From Xanthobacter autotrophicus (GTDB lineage: Bacteria; Pseudomonadota; Alphaproteobacteria; Rhizobiales; Xanthobacteraceae): a stretch of DNA of 36,795 bases. The translations under genes and the position numbers were made by a program. The stretch lies in assembly GCF_030015065.1 (NCBI RefSeq), contig NZ_JAIVFN010000034.1, forward strand, positions 1 to 36,795. The letters run 5' to 3'. Positions 1-6,828 of the stretch are shown one piece after another (within the stretch, counting starts at the first letter, position 1; every line of letters starts with the position of its first letter). The notes under the pieces are model-generated. The model saw only the letters and a program-made list of their open reading frames with translations. It was not told the origin of the DNA and ran no database searches.

Positions 1-186
1 GCCCTCAAGGCCCTGCTCACGGCCTGCCCCGCCCGCTGCTACGAGATGAATGACAAGGGCCAGGTGGAAATCACCGCCGATGGCTGTGTCGAGTGCGGCA
101 CCTGCCGCATCATCGGCGAGCCTTCGGGCGACATCGAGTGGAACTATCCGCGCGGCGGCTACGGCGTGCTCTTCAAGTTCGGCTGA
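1..186 (+). CDS. fixX: FixX ferredoxin-like protein, C-terminal part
   Basis: The open frame from the first base to the TGA at 184-186 encodes the last 61 residues of a FixX-type ferredoxin. It shows the cysteines of ACPARCY and the CVECGTC cluster, and it ends in the family signature [17 protein letters not shown]. FixX is the iron-sulfur partner of the FixABC electron-bifurcating flavoprotein complex, which feeds low-potential electrons to nitrogenase. The 5' end, and presumably fixABC, lie left of the window. The frame has no stop and the C-terminal signature is very characteristic, so the call is firm although the gene is truncated by the window edge. Confidence 0.95.
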   Translation, partial: ALKALLTACPARCYEMNDKGQVEITADGCVECGTCRIIGEPSGDIEWNYPRGGYGVLFKFG

Positions 187-424
187 TCGCCGGGGGCATT
201 TTCCGCTTCCGATGTTTCAGGGAAGATGCTCGACCCATTTTGATTGCCTTGCCGCGCGAAGGGCACCCGTTTCGCCCTTGACCTTGATACGCCTCTGGGA
301 TCGGCCGCTCGCGCCGATTCCGGAGGCGGTATTTTGATGGGTGTCGGCGACATGGATGCGGTCGCGCGGCCCCCTCTGGCACAGCTTCGCCTTCCCTCCT
401 AGATTGGGGGCGGGAGGACTGCTC

Positions 425-1195
425 ATGTCCGCATATATGGCCGGAGAGCCAGATACCGCTGCCGAAGCCCTCGACTGGCAGGGGCGCCCGTTGCGCTGCC
501 AGGATTGCCCCCACGAGGACATTCACGCCGAAGGCCGCTGCGACCTCGGCAAGATCTGTGTGGCCGACCGTCGGCGCAAGCGCATTGATCGCTTCTTCTC
601 CCAGAACGCAGCGCTGGCGGCGCGCTATCTGGATCATCCCTATTTCGAGGTCCGCGCGCTGGCCGCCAAGCACGCCAGCGTGTTCCTGCTCACCCCGCTG
701 AAGGATGACCCGGAGCCGGACGTGCGGGTCGTCGCCGCCGCGCGCCTGCCCCTCGCCCGGATCAGGGACATGCGGTTCGACCCTGAGGCCCGGGTTCGGA
801 TCGCGCTCGCGGAGCGCATGGAGGGCAACGACCTCGTGGCCTTGCTTGGCGATAGCGACTACCAGGTGCGCATCGCCGCGGCTCGGCGCGCGCCTCCGGA
901 CGCGCTGGTCTATCTCATGCACGATCCGGAAACCGATGTGCGGCGCGTGGTGGCGCGGCGGCTGCCCCAGGGCCACCTCGCCCGCATGGTCAATGACGAC
1001 GACCCTCTCGTGCGGGTCGTGGTGGCCGAGCATCTGGAACCCGAGCGCCTCGCCCCCCTCGTGGCGGACCCCGACATGCGCGTCCGCTTCGTCGTCGCGG
1101 AACGGATCGACCCGCGGTTTCTGCCCGCCCTGGCCGAAGATTCGGTCCCGCCTGTGGCCGAGGTCGCCCGCCAGAGGCTTGCCCCCACAAGCTGA
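425..1195 (+). CDS. 4Fe-4S LRV (leucine-rich repeat variant) protein, copy 1
   Basis: This 256-aa protein has an N-terminal cysteine cluster (C25, C28, C39, C45; spacing C-x2-C-x10-C-x5-C) of the LRV [4Fe-4S] type. From about residue 60 to the end it carries tandem repeats of roughly 24 residues, with the recurring pattern DPDxxVRxxVAxRL. LRV proteins are known from the nif region of Azotobacter vinelandii, where their role is unresolved; a scaffold or interaction role is my inference. The ATG at 425 has a GGGAGG ribosome site 7-8 bases upstream; an upstream in-frame start at 341 lacks one. A paralogue with the identical cysteine spacing lies at 14415-15194 on the other strand. Confidence 0.88.
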   Translation: MSAYMAGEPDTAAEALDWQGRPLRCQDCPHEDIHAEGRCDLGKICVADRRRKRIDRFFSQNAALAARYLDHPYFEVRALAAKHASVFLLTPLKDDPEPDVRVVAAARLPLARIRDMRFDPEARVRIALAERMEGNDLVALLGDSDYQVRIAAARRAPPDALVYLMHDPETDVRRVVARRLPQGHLARMVNDDDPLVRVVVAEHLEPERLAPLVADPDMRVRFVVAERIDPRFLPALAEDSVPPVAEVARQRLAPTS

Positions 1196-1217
1196 CACCG
1201 GCCCGAAGCAGGGGGGA

Positions 1218-1259
1218 GACAGGTTCAGCCGGCGGCCTGGTCCGCCGGCTGAACCTGTC
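1218..1259 (+). terminator. Strong hairpin after the LRV gene
   Basis: An 18-bp perfect inverted repeat (arms 1218-1235 and 1242-1259) with a 6-base loop sits 22 bases after the LRV stop codon. There is no U-tract, so it may terminate or mainly protect the 3' end. Confidence 0.6.
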
Positions 1260-1368
1260 CGCAGCATCGCGACTGACAGTCGGTCGCAGTCTAGCGCACC
1301 GGCGCGCGCCATCCATCCGGGGCACATCCGTAATATTCCGGAATGGACAAGAGGCCAGACACTGATTC

Positions 1369-1383
1369 TGGCATCCTAACTGC
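1369..1383 (+). promoter_or_regulatory. Sigma54 promoter of the dienelactone-hydrolase-like gene
   Basis: TGGCAT-CCTAA-CTGC matches the -24/-12 consensus TGGCAC-N5-TTGC, with exact 10-base spacing between GG and GC. It lies 76 bases ahead of the ATG at 1460. I found no TGT-N10-ACA NifA site upstream of it. Confidence 0.75.
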
Positions 1384-1459
1384 ATGGCAATGTCGTGGAT
1401 GAATGGCAGAGCGAGCGCCCCTGCCCCGTTCGAGAAGACGCTCGAGAACCGAGGATGCC

Positions 1460-2218
1460 ATGATCGAAGTCACAGCAAACGACGTGAAATTCTCCGCCTA
1501 TCGGGCGGATCCCGAAGGCACGCCCAAGGGCGCCGTGGTGGTCTTGCAGGACGTGTTCGGTGTGAATGCCGACATTCGCAAGATTGCGGACGGCTTTGCC
1601 GCCGCCGGCTATGTCGCGGTTGCGCCCGCCTTGTTCGACAAGGTGAAGTCCAACATCGAACTTGATGCCTCGGCTGACGAAGAGGGTCGCTCGCTCACCA
1701 CCGAGCTTGGCACCGAATGGCCGATCGAGGCCATCCAGGCCACTGTCGATACGGTGAAGGATGCTGGCAAGGTCGCGCTCGTGGGCTATTCCTGGGGTGG
1801 TTTCCTCGCCTATCTCGCCGCCAACAAGGTCTCCGGCCTCGCCTGCGCCATCGGCTATCATGCCGACGGGCTCCTGGAGGTGGTCATGGAGAAGCGCCGC
1901 ATTCCGACCCTGATCCATTTTGCCGAGAAGGATCCGCTCATTTCCGAGGAGGAGATCATCCAGTTCCGTGCCCGCCGGCCCGACGTTTCCGCCTTCTCCT
2001 ATCCCGAAGCCACCCGCGGTTTCGGCTACGCCGCCGGCCCGGCCTACAATGCCGAGGCGGCCTCGAAGGCGCAGGAGCGCACCCTGTTCTGGATCTCCCA
2101 GTATGTCGTGGGCCAGGGTCCCGTTCAGATGAAGAATGGCGGCGCCTACGCCCAGGCCAAGACCGAGAAGAAGGGCAAGAAGAAAGCCGACGACGACATG
2201 GGTCCGCCCCTCGACTGA
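1460..2218 (+). CDS. Dienelactone hydrolase family protein
   Basis: This is a 252-aa alpha/beta-hydrolase of the dienelactone hydrolase family. The nucleophile elbow is GYSWGG (S111), the acid is D158 in FAEKDPL, and strand order fits the family. The third catalytic residue looks wrong: the canonical GxGHGF is ATRGFGY here, placing Arg186 where the histidine should be. The product may therefore not be a normal hydrolase. The last 25 residues are Lys/Asp-rich and look disordered. The ATG at 1460 has GAGG 5 bases upstream and lies 76 bases from a -24/-12 promoter, which argues for nif co-regulation. The substrate is unknown. Confidence 0.85.
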   Translation: MIEVTANDVKFSAYRADPEGTPKGAVVVLQDVFGVNADIRKIADGFAAAGYVAVAPALFDKVKSNIELDASADEEGRSLTTELGTEWPIEAIQATVDTVKDAGKVALVGYSWGGFLAYLAANKVSGLACAIGYHADGLLEVVMEKRRIPTLIHFAEKDPLISEEEIIQFRARRPDVSAFSYPEATRGFGYAAGPAYNAEAASKAQERTLFWISQYVVGQGPVQMKNGGAYAQAKTEKKGKKKADDDMGPPLD

Positions 2219-2232
2219 GGATGGCCTCGCCA

Positions 2233-2260
2233 GCGCATCCCGCCGAGCCGCGGGATGCGC
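2233..2260 (+). terminator. Hairpin after the dienelactone-hydrolase-like gene
   Basis: An 11-bp perfect stem (2233-2243 with 2250-2260) and a 6-base loop begin 14 bases after the stop codon. No U-tract follows. Confidence 0.55.
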
Positions 2261-2435
2261 CAAGCCTGCCTTCTTGGCCGCGTCCGCTTTCAAAAGCCAG
2301 GAACATCAACTATTCCATGACCGGATTCGGGCGGGTTTTTCTGTCGATTTGGGATGGAAATATTTGCCGACTTGGTCCAAGCTCAAAAACGTTTCATCGG
2401 ATCCCGTCAGGCGGGAGGCCATCTGGGAGGCCACC

Positions 2436-2765
2436 ATGAGCGTGATCGAGCATGATTTCGGCGCCGGAAAGCGGCGCAAGGAGAAGCGGTTCCGGGAGCT
2501 GCTGAGTCTCGACGCCCTGCATGAGCAGAATGTCCGGGCGAATCCCCTGCCCTATCTGGAGCGAGCGAGCGAGCGCATCTTTCAGCTGGAACGCACCCTT
2601 TTCGAAGCGGCCCTTGCGGGGCGGCCGCCGGCCGGTGGCGATGCGCCCGGCGCAATGGTGACCATCAGCGAAGCGGAGCACCAGCGCCTCGTCGCCTGCC
2701 GGGCTGTGGTGGATACCGCACTAGCGGAAATACAGGCGCGGCCGGAGAGCGACGACATCGTCTGA
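2436..2765 (+). CDS. Hypothetical 109-aa protein
   Basis: The frame encodes a 109-aa, mostly helical, charged protein beginning MSVIEHDFGAGKRRKEKRF. I do not recognise its family. GGGAGG at 2425-2430 gives a good ribosome site for the ATG at 2436, and third positions are GC-rich as in neighbouring genes. It contains a single cysteine (near residue 90) and no membrane segment. It follows the dienelactone-hydrolase-like gene by about 220 bases on the same strand, past a hairpin; whether it has its own promoter is not clear from the sequence. Its amphipathic stretches (LERASERIFQLERTLFEAAL) suggest a helical bundle or short coiled coil. Confidence 0.6.
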   Translation: MSVIEHDFGAGKRRKEKRFRELLSLDALHEQNVRANPLPYLERASERIFQLERTLFEAALAGRPPAGGDAPGAMVTISEAEHQRLVACRAVVDTALAEIQARPESDDIV

Positions 2766-3227
2766 CCGCCTCCCCCGCAAACTCTGCGGCAAATGCAGCC
2801 CCTCCCGAGCGGCACGCAGGCAGGCGAAAGCCCCGCTGCGATGCGACGCCCCTCGATATGACCGGTGACCCCACCTCACATCTTGCGACTAGCGACAGGC
2901 GGCGTCTCCCCTGACGGCAACCCGCCACGACCTGGAGCACGCGCTCTCTATTTCCAAGTCAAAGCGCTTTCTGCGCGCCCCGACTCAGGGAAAAATCGCT
3001 TAAAATTTCTGACTGAACGCGTTTTCTGCGCGCGGATTCAGGATCCGCTTTGCTCGAAAACGCTCCAGATCACTCCGAAGACGGACCCTGAGCGAACAGC
3101 CCGGGCCACACCCGGACCGTCCACGCTGAGTTCAGGCCGCTTCAATCCGGCCCACCCCCGGCCAGTCGACGGCAGACCGCCGGCTCATGACCATGGCGTC
3201 CAAGCCATTGAGACAACAGGCGTTCTG
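2766..3227. other. Non-coding gap between convergent genes
   Basis: Apart from the repeat at 2932-3068 I see no ribosome-site-preceded frame, RNA gene or promoter in these 462 bases. The long plus-strand open frame crossing it is the antisense shadow of the gene at 3228-3713. Confidence 0.5.
2932..3068. repeat. Intergenic repeat element bounded by CTGGAGC/GCTCCAG
   Basis: The 137-base stretch begins CTGGAGC (2932-2938) and ends GCTCCAG (3062-3068). It contains an imperfect internal direct repeat (2964-2989 and 3019-3042), each copy holding TTTCTGCGCGC and TCAGG. The base composition is more AT-rich than the neighbours and no gene is visible. It looks like a small non-coding palindromic or MITE-like element in the gap between two convergent genes. 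Confidence 0.45.
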
Positions 3228-3713
3228 TCAGTTGTGGACCGACGGCGGCGGGGTCCATTGGTAAAGGTCGCCCCAACCGCTTTCCGCCTTCGCCTCATGG
3301 GTGAAGCCCAGCTCGCCGAGCGCGGCGGCGAAGCCCAGCTGCTCCCCGCTCTTGACGCTGGCCAGAAGCGGAACCTTCTTCTCCTGCAGTTCGCCGAGAA
3401 GGGCGGGCAGCACCTTATCCTCGCGCACCGCCGGCGCCACGGCGGCATAAGCCACGTGGATGGCCTCGCTGTTGCGGAAGCACCACTCGAAATCGTCGCG
3501 CCGCGCGAGGAGCGCGCCCACGATGCCCTTCTCATTGTCCACCAGCACCGGCGACAGGCCGGAAGTGCAGCACGCCATCAGCTCGGACAGCAGGCTTTCC
3601 TGCTCCAGATCATCCTCCAGCTTGAAGGGGATCTCGGGCGACACCTGGCGCAGCAGGCCCCAGATGCCCTGCACGTCGCTCAACGACGCCATGCGTCGGG
3701 TCAATTCGGCCAT
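3228..3713 (-). CDS. GNAT-like acyltransferase-fold protein
   Basis: This 161-aa protein resembles a GNAT-fold acyltransferase. There is a strand-turn element around IVGALLARRDDF, a central HVAYAAVAPAVR strand followed by a helix (KVLPALLGELQEKKVP), and a terminal LGELGFTHEA typical of the last GNAT helix-strand. The usual acetyl-CoA loop (Q/R-x-x-G-x-G/A) is not evident, so activity is uncertain. The start at 3713 has GGAGAG upstream. It lies head-to-head, across 255 bases, with the NifA-controlled 81-aa gene. I saw no clear -24/-12 box on its own strand. Confidence 0.5.
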   Translation of the reverse strand: MAELTRRMASLSDVQGIWGLLRQVSPEIPFKLEDDLEQESLLSELMACCTSGLSPVLVDNEKGIVGALLARRDDFEWCFRNSEAIHVAYAAVAPAVREDKVLPALLGELQEKKVPLLASVKSGEQLGFAAALGELGFTHEAKAESGWGDLYQWTPPPSVHN

Positions 3714-3774
3714 AACATCTCTCCGGCGAAATCAAAAAATAACTTGCACATTTTAGATCATCGGCCAGAATTTT

Positions 3775-3795
3775 CAATATTCGTGATCCATATTG
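3775..3795. promoter_or_regulatory. Inverted repeat, possible operator
   Basis: CAATAT-N9-ATATTG lies in the divergent intergenic region 62 bases upstream of the GNAT-like gene. The symmetry suggests a dimeric regulator site; which protein binds is unknown. Confidence 0.3.
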
Positions 3796-3841
3796 CTGGA
3801 CAATTCGGCATGTCACGAAGCACACGCGCGCGCCATAGTGC

Positions 3842-3857
3842 TGTTGGATCCGCGACA
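3842..3857. promoter_or_regulatory. NifA upstream activator site (distal)
   Basis: TGT-N10-ACA exactly matches the NifA site. It is the first of two sites 17 bases apart, ahead of the promoter at 3897. Confidence 0.75.
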
Positions 3858-3858
3858 C

Positions 3859-3874
3859 TGTCGCCTCTCCGACA
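3859..3874. promoter_or_regulatory. NifA upstream activator site (proximal)
   Basis: A second exact TGT-N10-ACA follows one base after the first. It is only about 23 bases upstream of the -24 element, closer than usual, so DNA looping geometry would be tight; the distal copy may be the main one. Confidence 0.7.
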
Positions 3875-3896
3875 TCCGGATGCGCGTCTCCGCGTC

Positions 3897-3911
3897 TGGC
3901 AAGAACCTTGC
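3897..3911 (+). promoter_or_regulatory. Sigma54 promoter of the 81-aa gene
   Basis: TGGCAA-GAACC-TTGC is a near-perfect -24/-12 promoter, 58 bases from the ATG at 3969, with two NifA sites upstream. Confidence 0.88.
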
Positions 3912-3968
3912 TCCGCGACATGGAGCGGGGCCGCCGCGGTAGGCCCCGCCAAACCTGCGGAGTAAGGC

Positions 3969-4214
3969 ATGTCGACGATTGACGGTTTTTTCATCGACTG
4001 GGACGGTAACGCCCGCAGCGTCTCCGATCCCGGCGGTGGCTATCTGTGCGAGACGGACAAGGTGGCCAAGTATGTGGCAATCACCACCAAGACCGGAACG
4101 CTGGTGCACGAGGGCACCTTCTACAAGACCATGGAAGACATCGCGAAAGCCGGCATCAAGGCGGCTTTCGTTCCGGGCTCCCATCCCTGGGGCACGAAGC
4201 AGGACGGCTTCTGA
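3969..4214 (+). CDS. Small NifA-regulated protein of unknown function (81 aa)
   Basis: The frame encodes an 81-aa soluble protein, MSTIDGFFIDWDGNARSVSD... to ...GTKQDGF, which I cannot assign to a family. It is rich in glycine and aromatic residues, has one Cys (C27) and no membrane segment. It is preceded by a near-ideal sigma54 promoter with tandem NifA sites, so nitrogen-fixation-specific expression is well supported even though function is not. GGAG sits ahead of the ATG. A GC-rich hairpin follows at 4221-4241. The next small gene (4380) is on the same strand and could be co-transcribed by read-through. Confidence 0.75.
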   Translation: MSTIDGFFIDWDGNARSVSDPGGGYLCETDKVAKYVAITTKTGTLVHEGTFYKTMEDIAKAGIKAAFVPGSHPWGTKQDGF

Positions 4215-4220
4215 CGCAGC

Positions 4221-4241
4221 GGGCGGGCACCGCGCCCGCCC
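4221..4241 (+). terminator. Hairpin after the 81-aa gene
   Basis: GGGCGGGC and its complement (4221-4228 with 4234-4241) enclose a 5-base loop just after the stop codon. No U-tract is present. Confidence 0.5.
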
Positions 4242-4257
4242 CTATCCCTGATGGCCT

Positions 4258-4312
4258 TGAACGCGTGATCCGGTCAGGTTGCACAGCAGGCTGATCGGTG
4301 CGCGCTCCAGCC
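4258..4312. repeat. Diverged copy of the intergenic palindromic element
   Basis: The block reads GAACGCG-TGATC ... TTGCA ... GCTGATCGG-N-GCGCG and aligns with the better preserved copies at 4617-4736 and 7913-7992, but with many mismatches. Confidence 0.35.
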
Positions 4313-4379
4313 CAGCGCGGCATGCCAGCCGCGGTACACAGCACGCGCGTTACACCAGCCGCGACAAGGAGATTCGGCG

Positions 4380-4619
4380 ATGCTCCCGACGACGATTCTC
4401 ATCGACGAGGCCCCCCGGTGCGTCGTTCGCCCGAACGACACCAAGGACCTCAACCGCTTCCTGCGCAACGCCAAGTCCTACCTCCTGGCGGAAAAGCCGG
4501 AAGGCAAGATCACCCATCGCAGCGCTTCCGACGAGGAAATGGCGAAATGGCGCAGCGCGCTCGCCTTGCACCAGGCCTGGGGGGGCTCGGACGAGGACTT
4601 CTTCGGCGTCCCGCTTTAG
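4380..4619 (+). CDS. Hypothetical 79-aa protein
   Basis: This small protein (MLPTTILIDEAPRCVVRPND...) has no family that I recognise. AAGGAG lies 8-9 bases upstream of the ATG at 4380, and codon use matches the region. One Cys (C14) is present; the middle is basic and helical, and the C-terminus SDEDFFGVPL is acidic. Its TAG stop coincides with the TAGAGCGC edge of an intergenic repeat element at 4617, so the present C-terminus may have been set by insertion of that element. No sigma54 box was found directly upstream; read-through from the 81-aa gene is possible. Confidence 0.6.
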   Translation: MLPTTILIDEAPRCVVRPNDTKDLNRFLRNAKSYLLAEKPEGKITHRSASDEEMAKWRSALALHQAWGGSDEDFFGVPL

Positions 4620-4736
4620 AGCGCGGTCCGAGCAAATGGAATCCATTTGCTCGGTGAATCGCCCTCTAAACGCAAGAAAGAGAACGCGTTCTCCGATCAG
4701 CTTGCGATGCAGGCAGATCGGCGCGTGCTCTAGCGC
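4617..4736 (+). repeat. Intergenic palindromic repeat element, full copy
   Basis: The element runs from TAGAGCGCGG to GTGCTCTAGCG. It contains a perfect palindrome (4628-4640 / 4642-4654, spelling CCGAGCAAATGGA and its complement) and then a segment at 4653-4733 that matches, inverted, the copy at 7913-7992. An imperfect stem spans 4693-4721. It sits in a convergent gap and its palindromes could double as terminators. Confidence 0.65.
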
Positions 4737-4936
4737 GAAGCCCATACCACTCCGTGCGAAAAACGCGCTTCGCCACCGGGCCTCAGGTCGCTTGCCGCAA
4801 GCCGGCGCGAACGCAAGCCCTGGTCAGGCCCCTTCCAGCCTGACGCTTTTCGGCGGCACACAGCGCGGGCGGTGACGCCCAGGCCCGGCCGAGCTGGCCC
4901 CAAACGCGCGGCAACCGCACGTCGTCAGGCCGCCCC

Positions 4937-5371
4937 TCAGGGCCGCGCCGCGTGGCCCACCGTATCGTGGGGATTGCCGGCGGTGTTGCGCATCCAGTCG
5001 GCAAGCTTCGCCATGGCGCCATAGACCTCATCCCGCGCCGCCTGGTCCGCTACCGTCTCCTCCAGCGCCCCGCGCATGCACAGCAGCCACGCGTCGCGCT
5101 CGCTGTTGCCGATGGCGAAGCCCATATGCCGTTGGCGCAGGCGCGGATGCCCCTTCTCCACCGAATAGAGCTTGGGACCGCCGGTCCATTCGGTGAGGTA
5201 GCGTTTCAGCACCTGCTTGGTCTGGGAGAGGTCGTCAGCATGCATGCCGCGAATGCCCTCGGCCTCCGGCAGCGTGTCCATGCGGTGATAGAAGGCTTCC
5301 ACCAGCCGGTCGATGACCACTGCGCCGCCCAGGCGCTCGAACATTGTAACCGCCTCGACCGTGTCGGACAT
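4937..5371 (-). CDS. Group II truncated haemoglobin
   Basis: This 144-aa globin is of the trHbO/group II class. The proximal haem ligand is H82 in HPRLRQRHMGF, the G8 tryptophan is W95 in RDAWLLCM, and the B-helix carries FYHRMD with Tyr28 at the B10 position. Such globins bind O2 or NO. In a diazotroph, O2 delivery or buffering at low tension or NO detoxification are plausible roles, both inferences here. The ATG at 5371 starts MSDTVEAVTMFERLGG, the normal N-terminus. It is the last gene of a leftward group with a 55-aa protein, a small acidic protein and a Rieske ferredoxin. Confidence 0.92.
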   Translation of the reverse strand: MSDTVEAVTMFERLGGAVVIDRLVEAFYHRMDTLPEAEGIRGMHADDLSQTKQVLKRYLTEWTGGPKLYSVEKGHPRLRQRHMGFAIGNSERDAWLLCMRGALEETVADQAARDEVYGAMAKLADWMRNTAGNPHDTVGHAARP

Positions 5372-5431
5372 GGGTCAACCTCGCGCAAAGGGTTCGCGGA
5401 TCGGGGCTTGGCCGACAAGGCCACGCCCCGC

Positions 5432-5599
5432 CTATTCGTCCATGTTAGGCAGGAGGATCACCTCCGCCGGGGCGCCCGCGCCCTGGGCCTCGACGAAATC
5501 GAGCGCAGAGACGAGGGAGAGCCCACCGTCGCTTTCCATCAGCACCACCGCGTCCGGCGGCAGCTTGCCGAGCGCCTCGAGGAGTTGTGCCACCGTCAT
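5432..5599 (-). CDS. 55-aa hypothetical protein
   Basis: A short frame encodes a 55-aa acidic protein beginning MTVAQLLEALGKLPPDAVV and ending LLPNMDE. GGGAGGG stands 6-7 bases upstream of the ATG (5597-5599), one of the better ribosome sites here. It sits between the haemoglobin and the 107-aa gene on the same strand with gaps of about 60 bases. Third positions are GC-rich. It is predicted as helix-strand-helix-strand. I do not recognise the family. The strong ribosome site and its place in the operon make it a real gene in my judgement. Confidence 0.65.
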   Translation of the reverse strand: MTVAQLLEALGKLPPDAVVLMESDGGLSLVSALDFVEAQGAGAPAEVILLPNMDE

Positions 5600-5657
5600 G
5601 ACCGTCCCTCCCGCGACATCCCGTTTCCCGTTGAAGTGAGCGCAGCCATCGCCATGT

Positions 5658-5981
5658 TCAGGCCGGCCCCAGCGGCGCGCCGGCCTCGTCGAAGGCGAGC
5701 ACCACCGTCTCCTCGTCCATGGTCACCTCGGCCCGGCACAGGGCGCCGTTGCCGTGATACTGGTAGCGGTGCGCCAGCTCGATCTCGCCATAGACCATCT
5801 TGTCGAAACCCGTCAGCACCCCATCCGCGTCGAAATAGGCGCGGATGAACGTATTGCGATGGGTCAGCTGCTCCTGCGGAATGGCCTCGACCAGCCGGAA
5901 GGGCATCCTTACCCCAGTATAGGTCGTGTAGAAGCGGCATTCGCCCGCTTCCGCCACCGTCATCCCCGTATCACCTGTCAT
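5658..5981 (-). CDS. Small nif-associated protein (possibly DUF6156)
   Basis: The product is 107 aa if the ATG at 5981 is used (GGAG upstream); an in-frame TTG at 6011 would add ten residues. The central region (CRFYTTYTGVRMPFRLVEAIPQ) and a run of beta strands ending FDEAGAPLGPA recall a small uncharacterised family, possibly DUF6156, that occurs with nif genes. That family name is from memory and should be treated as tentative. Two cysteines are present, with no metal motif and no membrane segment. It is co-oriented and closely spaced with the Rieske gene upstream, implying an operon. Confidence 0.6.
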   Translation of the reverse strand: MTGDTGMTVAEAGECRFYTTYTGVRMPFRLVEAIPQEQLTHRNTFIRAYFDADGVLTGFDKMVYGEIELAHRYQYHGNGALCRAEVTMDEETVVLAFDEAGAPLGPA

Positions 5982-6028
5982 TCCGTCTCCACCCCGGACA
6001 TCGTCTTCCAAACCGCTCCCGGCCCGTT

Positions 6029-6478
6029 TCAGTCGGGCGAGATCATGATCTCCATGGTGTCGTCGAAATCGTCATACGGGAAGGGCCGCACGTCCTCTTC
6101 CACCAGCTTGACGCCGCACAGGCACACGTCGTCCCCCACCACGGCGAGGGCGATGGGCTCAAGATGCTTGCCCTCGCACTTGCCTTCCACGCAGACGCCG
6201 CTCTCAATATCGAACAGGGAGCCGTGGCGGCCGCAACGCAGACGCGTGCCGTCCTTGTTGAAAAATTCACCGCCGCCGATGTTGAGCCAGGTTCCCTGGT
6301 GCGGGCAGGCGTTCACATAGCCCGCGAAATCCGAGGCTCCCGTGCGAATGATCACGATGCGGAAGGGCCGCGCCTCCCCCTCCTCGGTCACGCGGGAGAG
6401 ATCGAACGCCTTGGCCTCACCCAGGGCAATATCGTCAATTTCGCAAATGGCATAAACGTCGATCTCGTCGGCAGACAT
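6029..6478 (-). CDS. Rieske-type [2Fe-2S] ferredoxin, copy 1
   Basis: This 149-aa soluble Rieske protein has the ligand motifs CPHQG (C58, H60) and CGRHGSLF (C82, H85), flanked by the usual beta-sandwich sequence. It has no transmembrane anchor and no dioxygenase domain, so it is a ferredoxin-like electron carrier. The ATG at 6478 is chosen for GGAGCGGGA directly upstream; the open frame extends further but its upstream part is low-quality arginine-rich sequence. It is the first gene of the leftward group ending in the truncated haemoglobin. An electron donor for a redox partner there is plausible but unproven. A second Rieske protein lies at 23018. Confidence 0.9.
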   Translation of the reverse strand: MSADEIDVYAICEIDDIALGEAKAFDLSRVTEEGEARPFRIVIIRTGASDFAGYVNACPHQGTWLNIGGGEFFNKDGTRLRCGRHGSLFDIESGVCVEGKCEGKHLEPIALAVVGDDVCLCGVKLVEEDVRPFPYDDFDDTMEIMISPD

Positions 6479-6828
6479 TCCCGCTCCCGCCCTGCCCGTG
6501 ACGCGCCGGCCTCCTGGAGCACGCGGAGCGCGGGTTGCATCGCAATCCGACATTCTCCGCATTCTGCCCCGAAGTCTGGAGCGGCTGGCCCCCAGGTCCA
6601 TTGAACCTGATCGGATCCAGCCCCAGGTGCCGACCCCTGTCGCAAATGAAACAGACTGTCAGGCCTTTCCGCCCGGCGGGCGGCCAGTTCCCGAACTGCC
6701 CCGATATTTGCATGAAGCATGCCGACCGCCGTCCCGCTGCCGAAACGGCTGCGCGACGCAGCGCGCCAAACGCCGCGCCAAGAGCCGCGCCAACGCCGCA
6801 CCAAAAGCCGCGCGAGGAGCAACACCCG
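6479..6828. other. Divergent intergenic region
   Basis: This 350-base stretch separates the Rieske and glutathione-transferase-like genes. It carries a weak -24/-12 candidate at 6710-6724 and a CTGGAGCACGCG motif at 6513 shared with the repeat at 2932. No RNA gene or small gene is evident. Confidence 0.4.
6710..6724 (-). promoter_or_regulatory. Candidate sigma54 promoter, Rieske-haemoglobin operon
   Basis: On the minus strand CGGCAT-GCTTC-ATGC keeps GG and GC at the right spacing but deviates at the first base and at the -13 T. It lies about 230 bases from the start at 6478 and has no visible NifA site. Confidence 0.35.

Noticed and set aside
377-391. TGGCAC-AGCTT-CGCC as a sigma54 promoter before the first LRV gene
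   Set aside because: The GC of -12 is one base too close to the -24 GG; sigma54 tolerates spacing changes poorly.
2222-2236. TGGCCT-CGCCA-GCGC as a promoter for the 109-aa gene
   Set aside because: Only GG and GC match and it overlaps the arm of a terminator-like hairpin.
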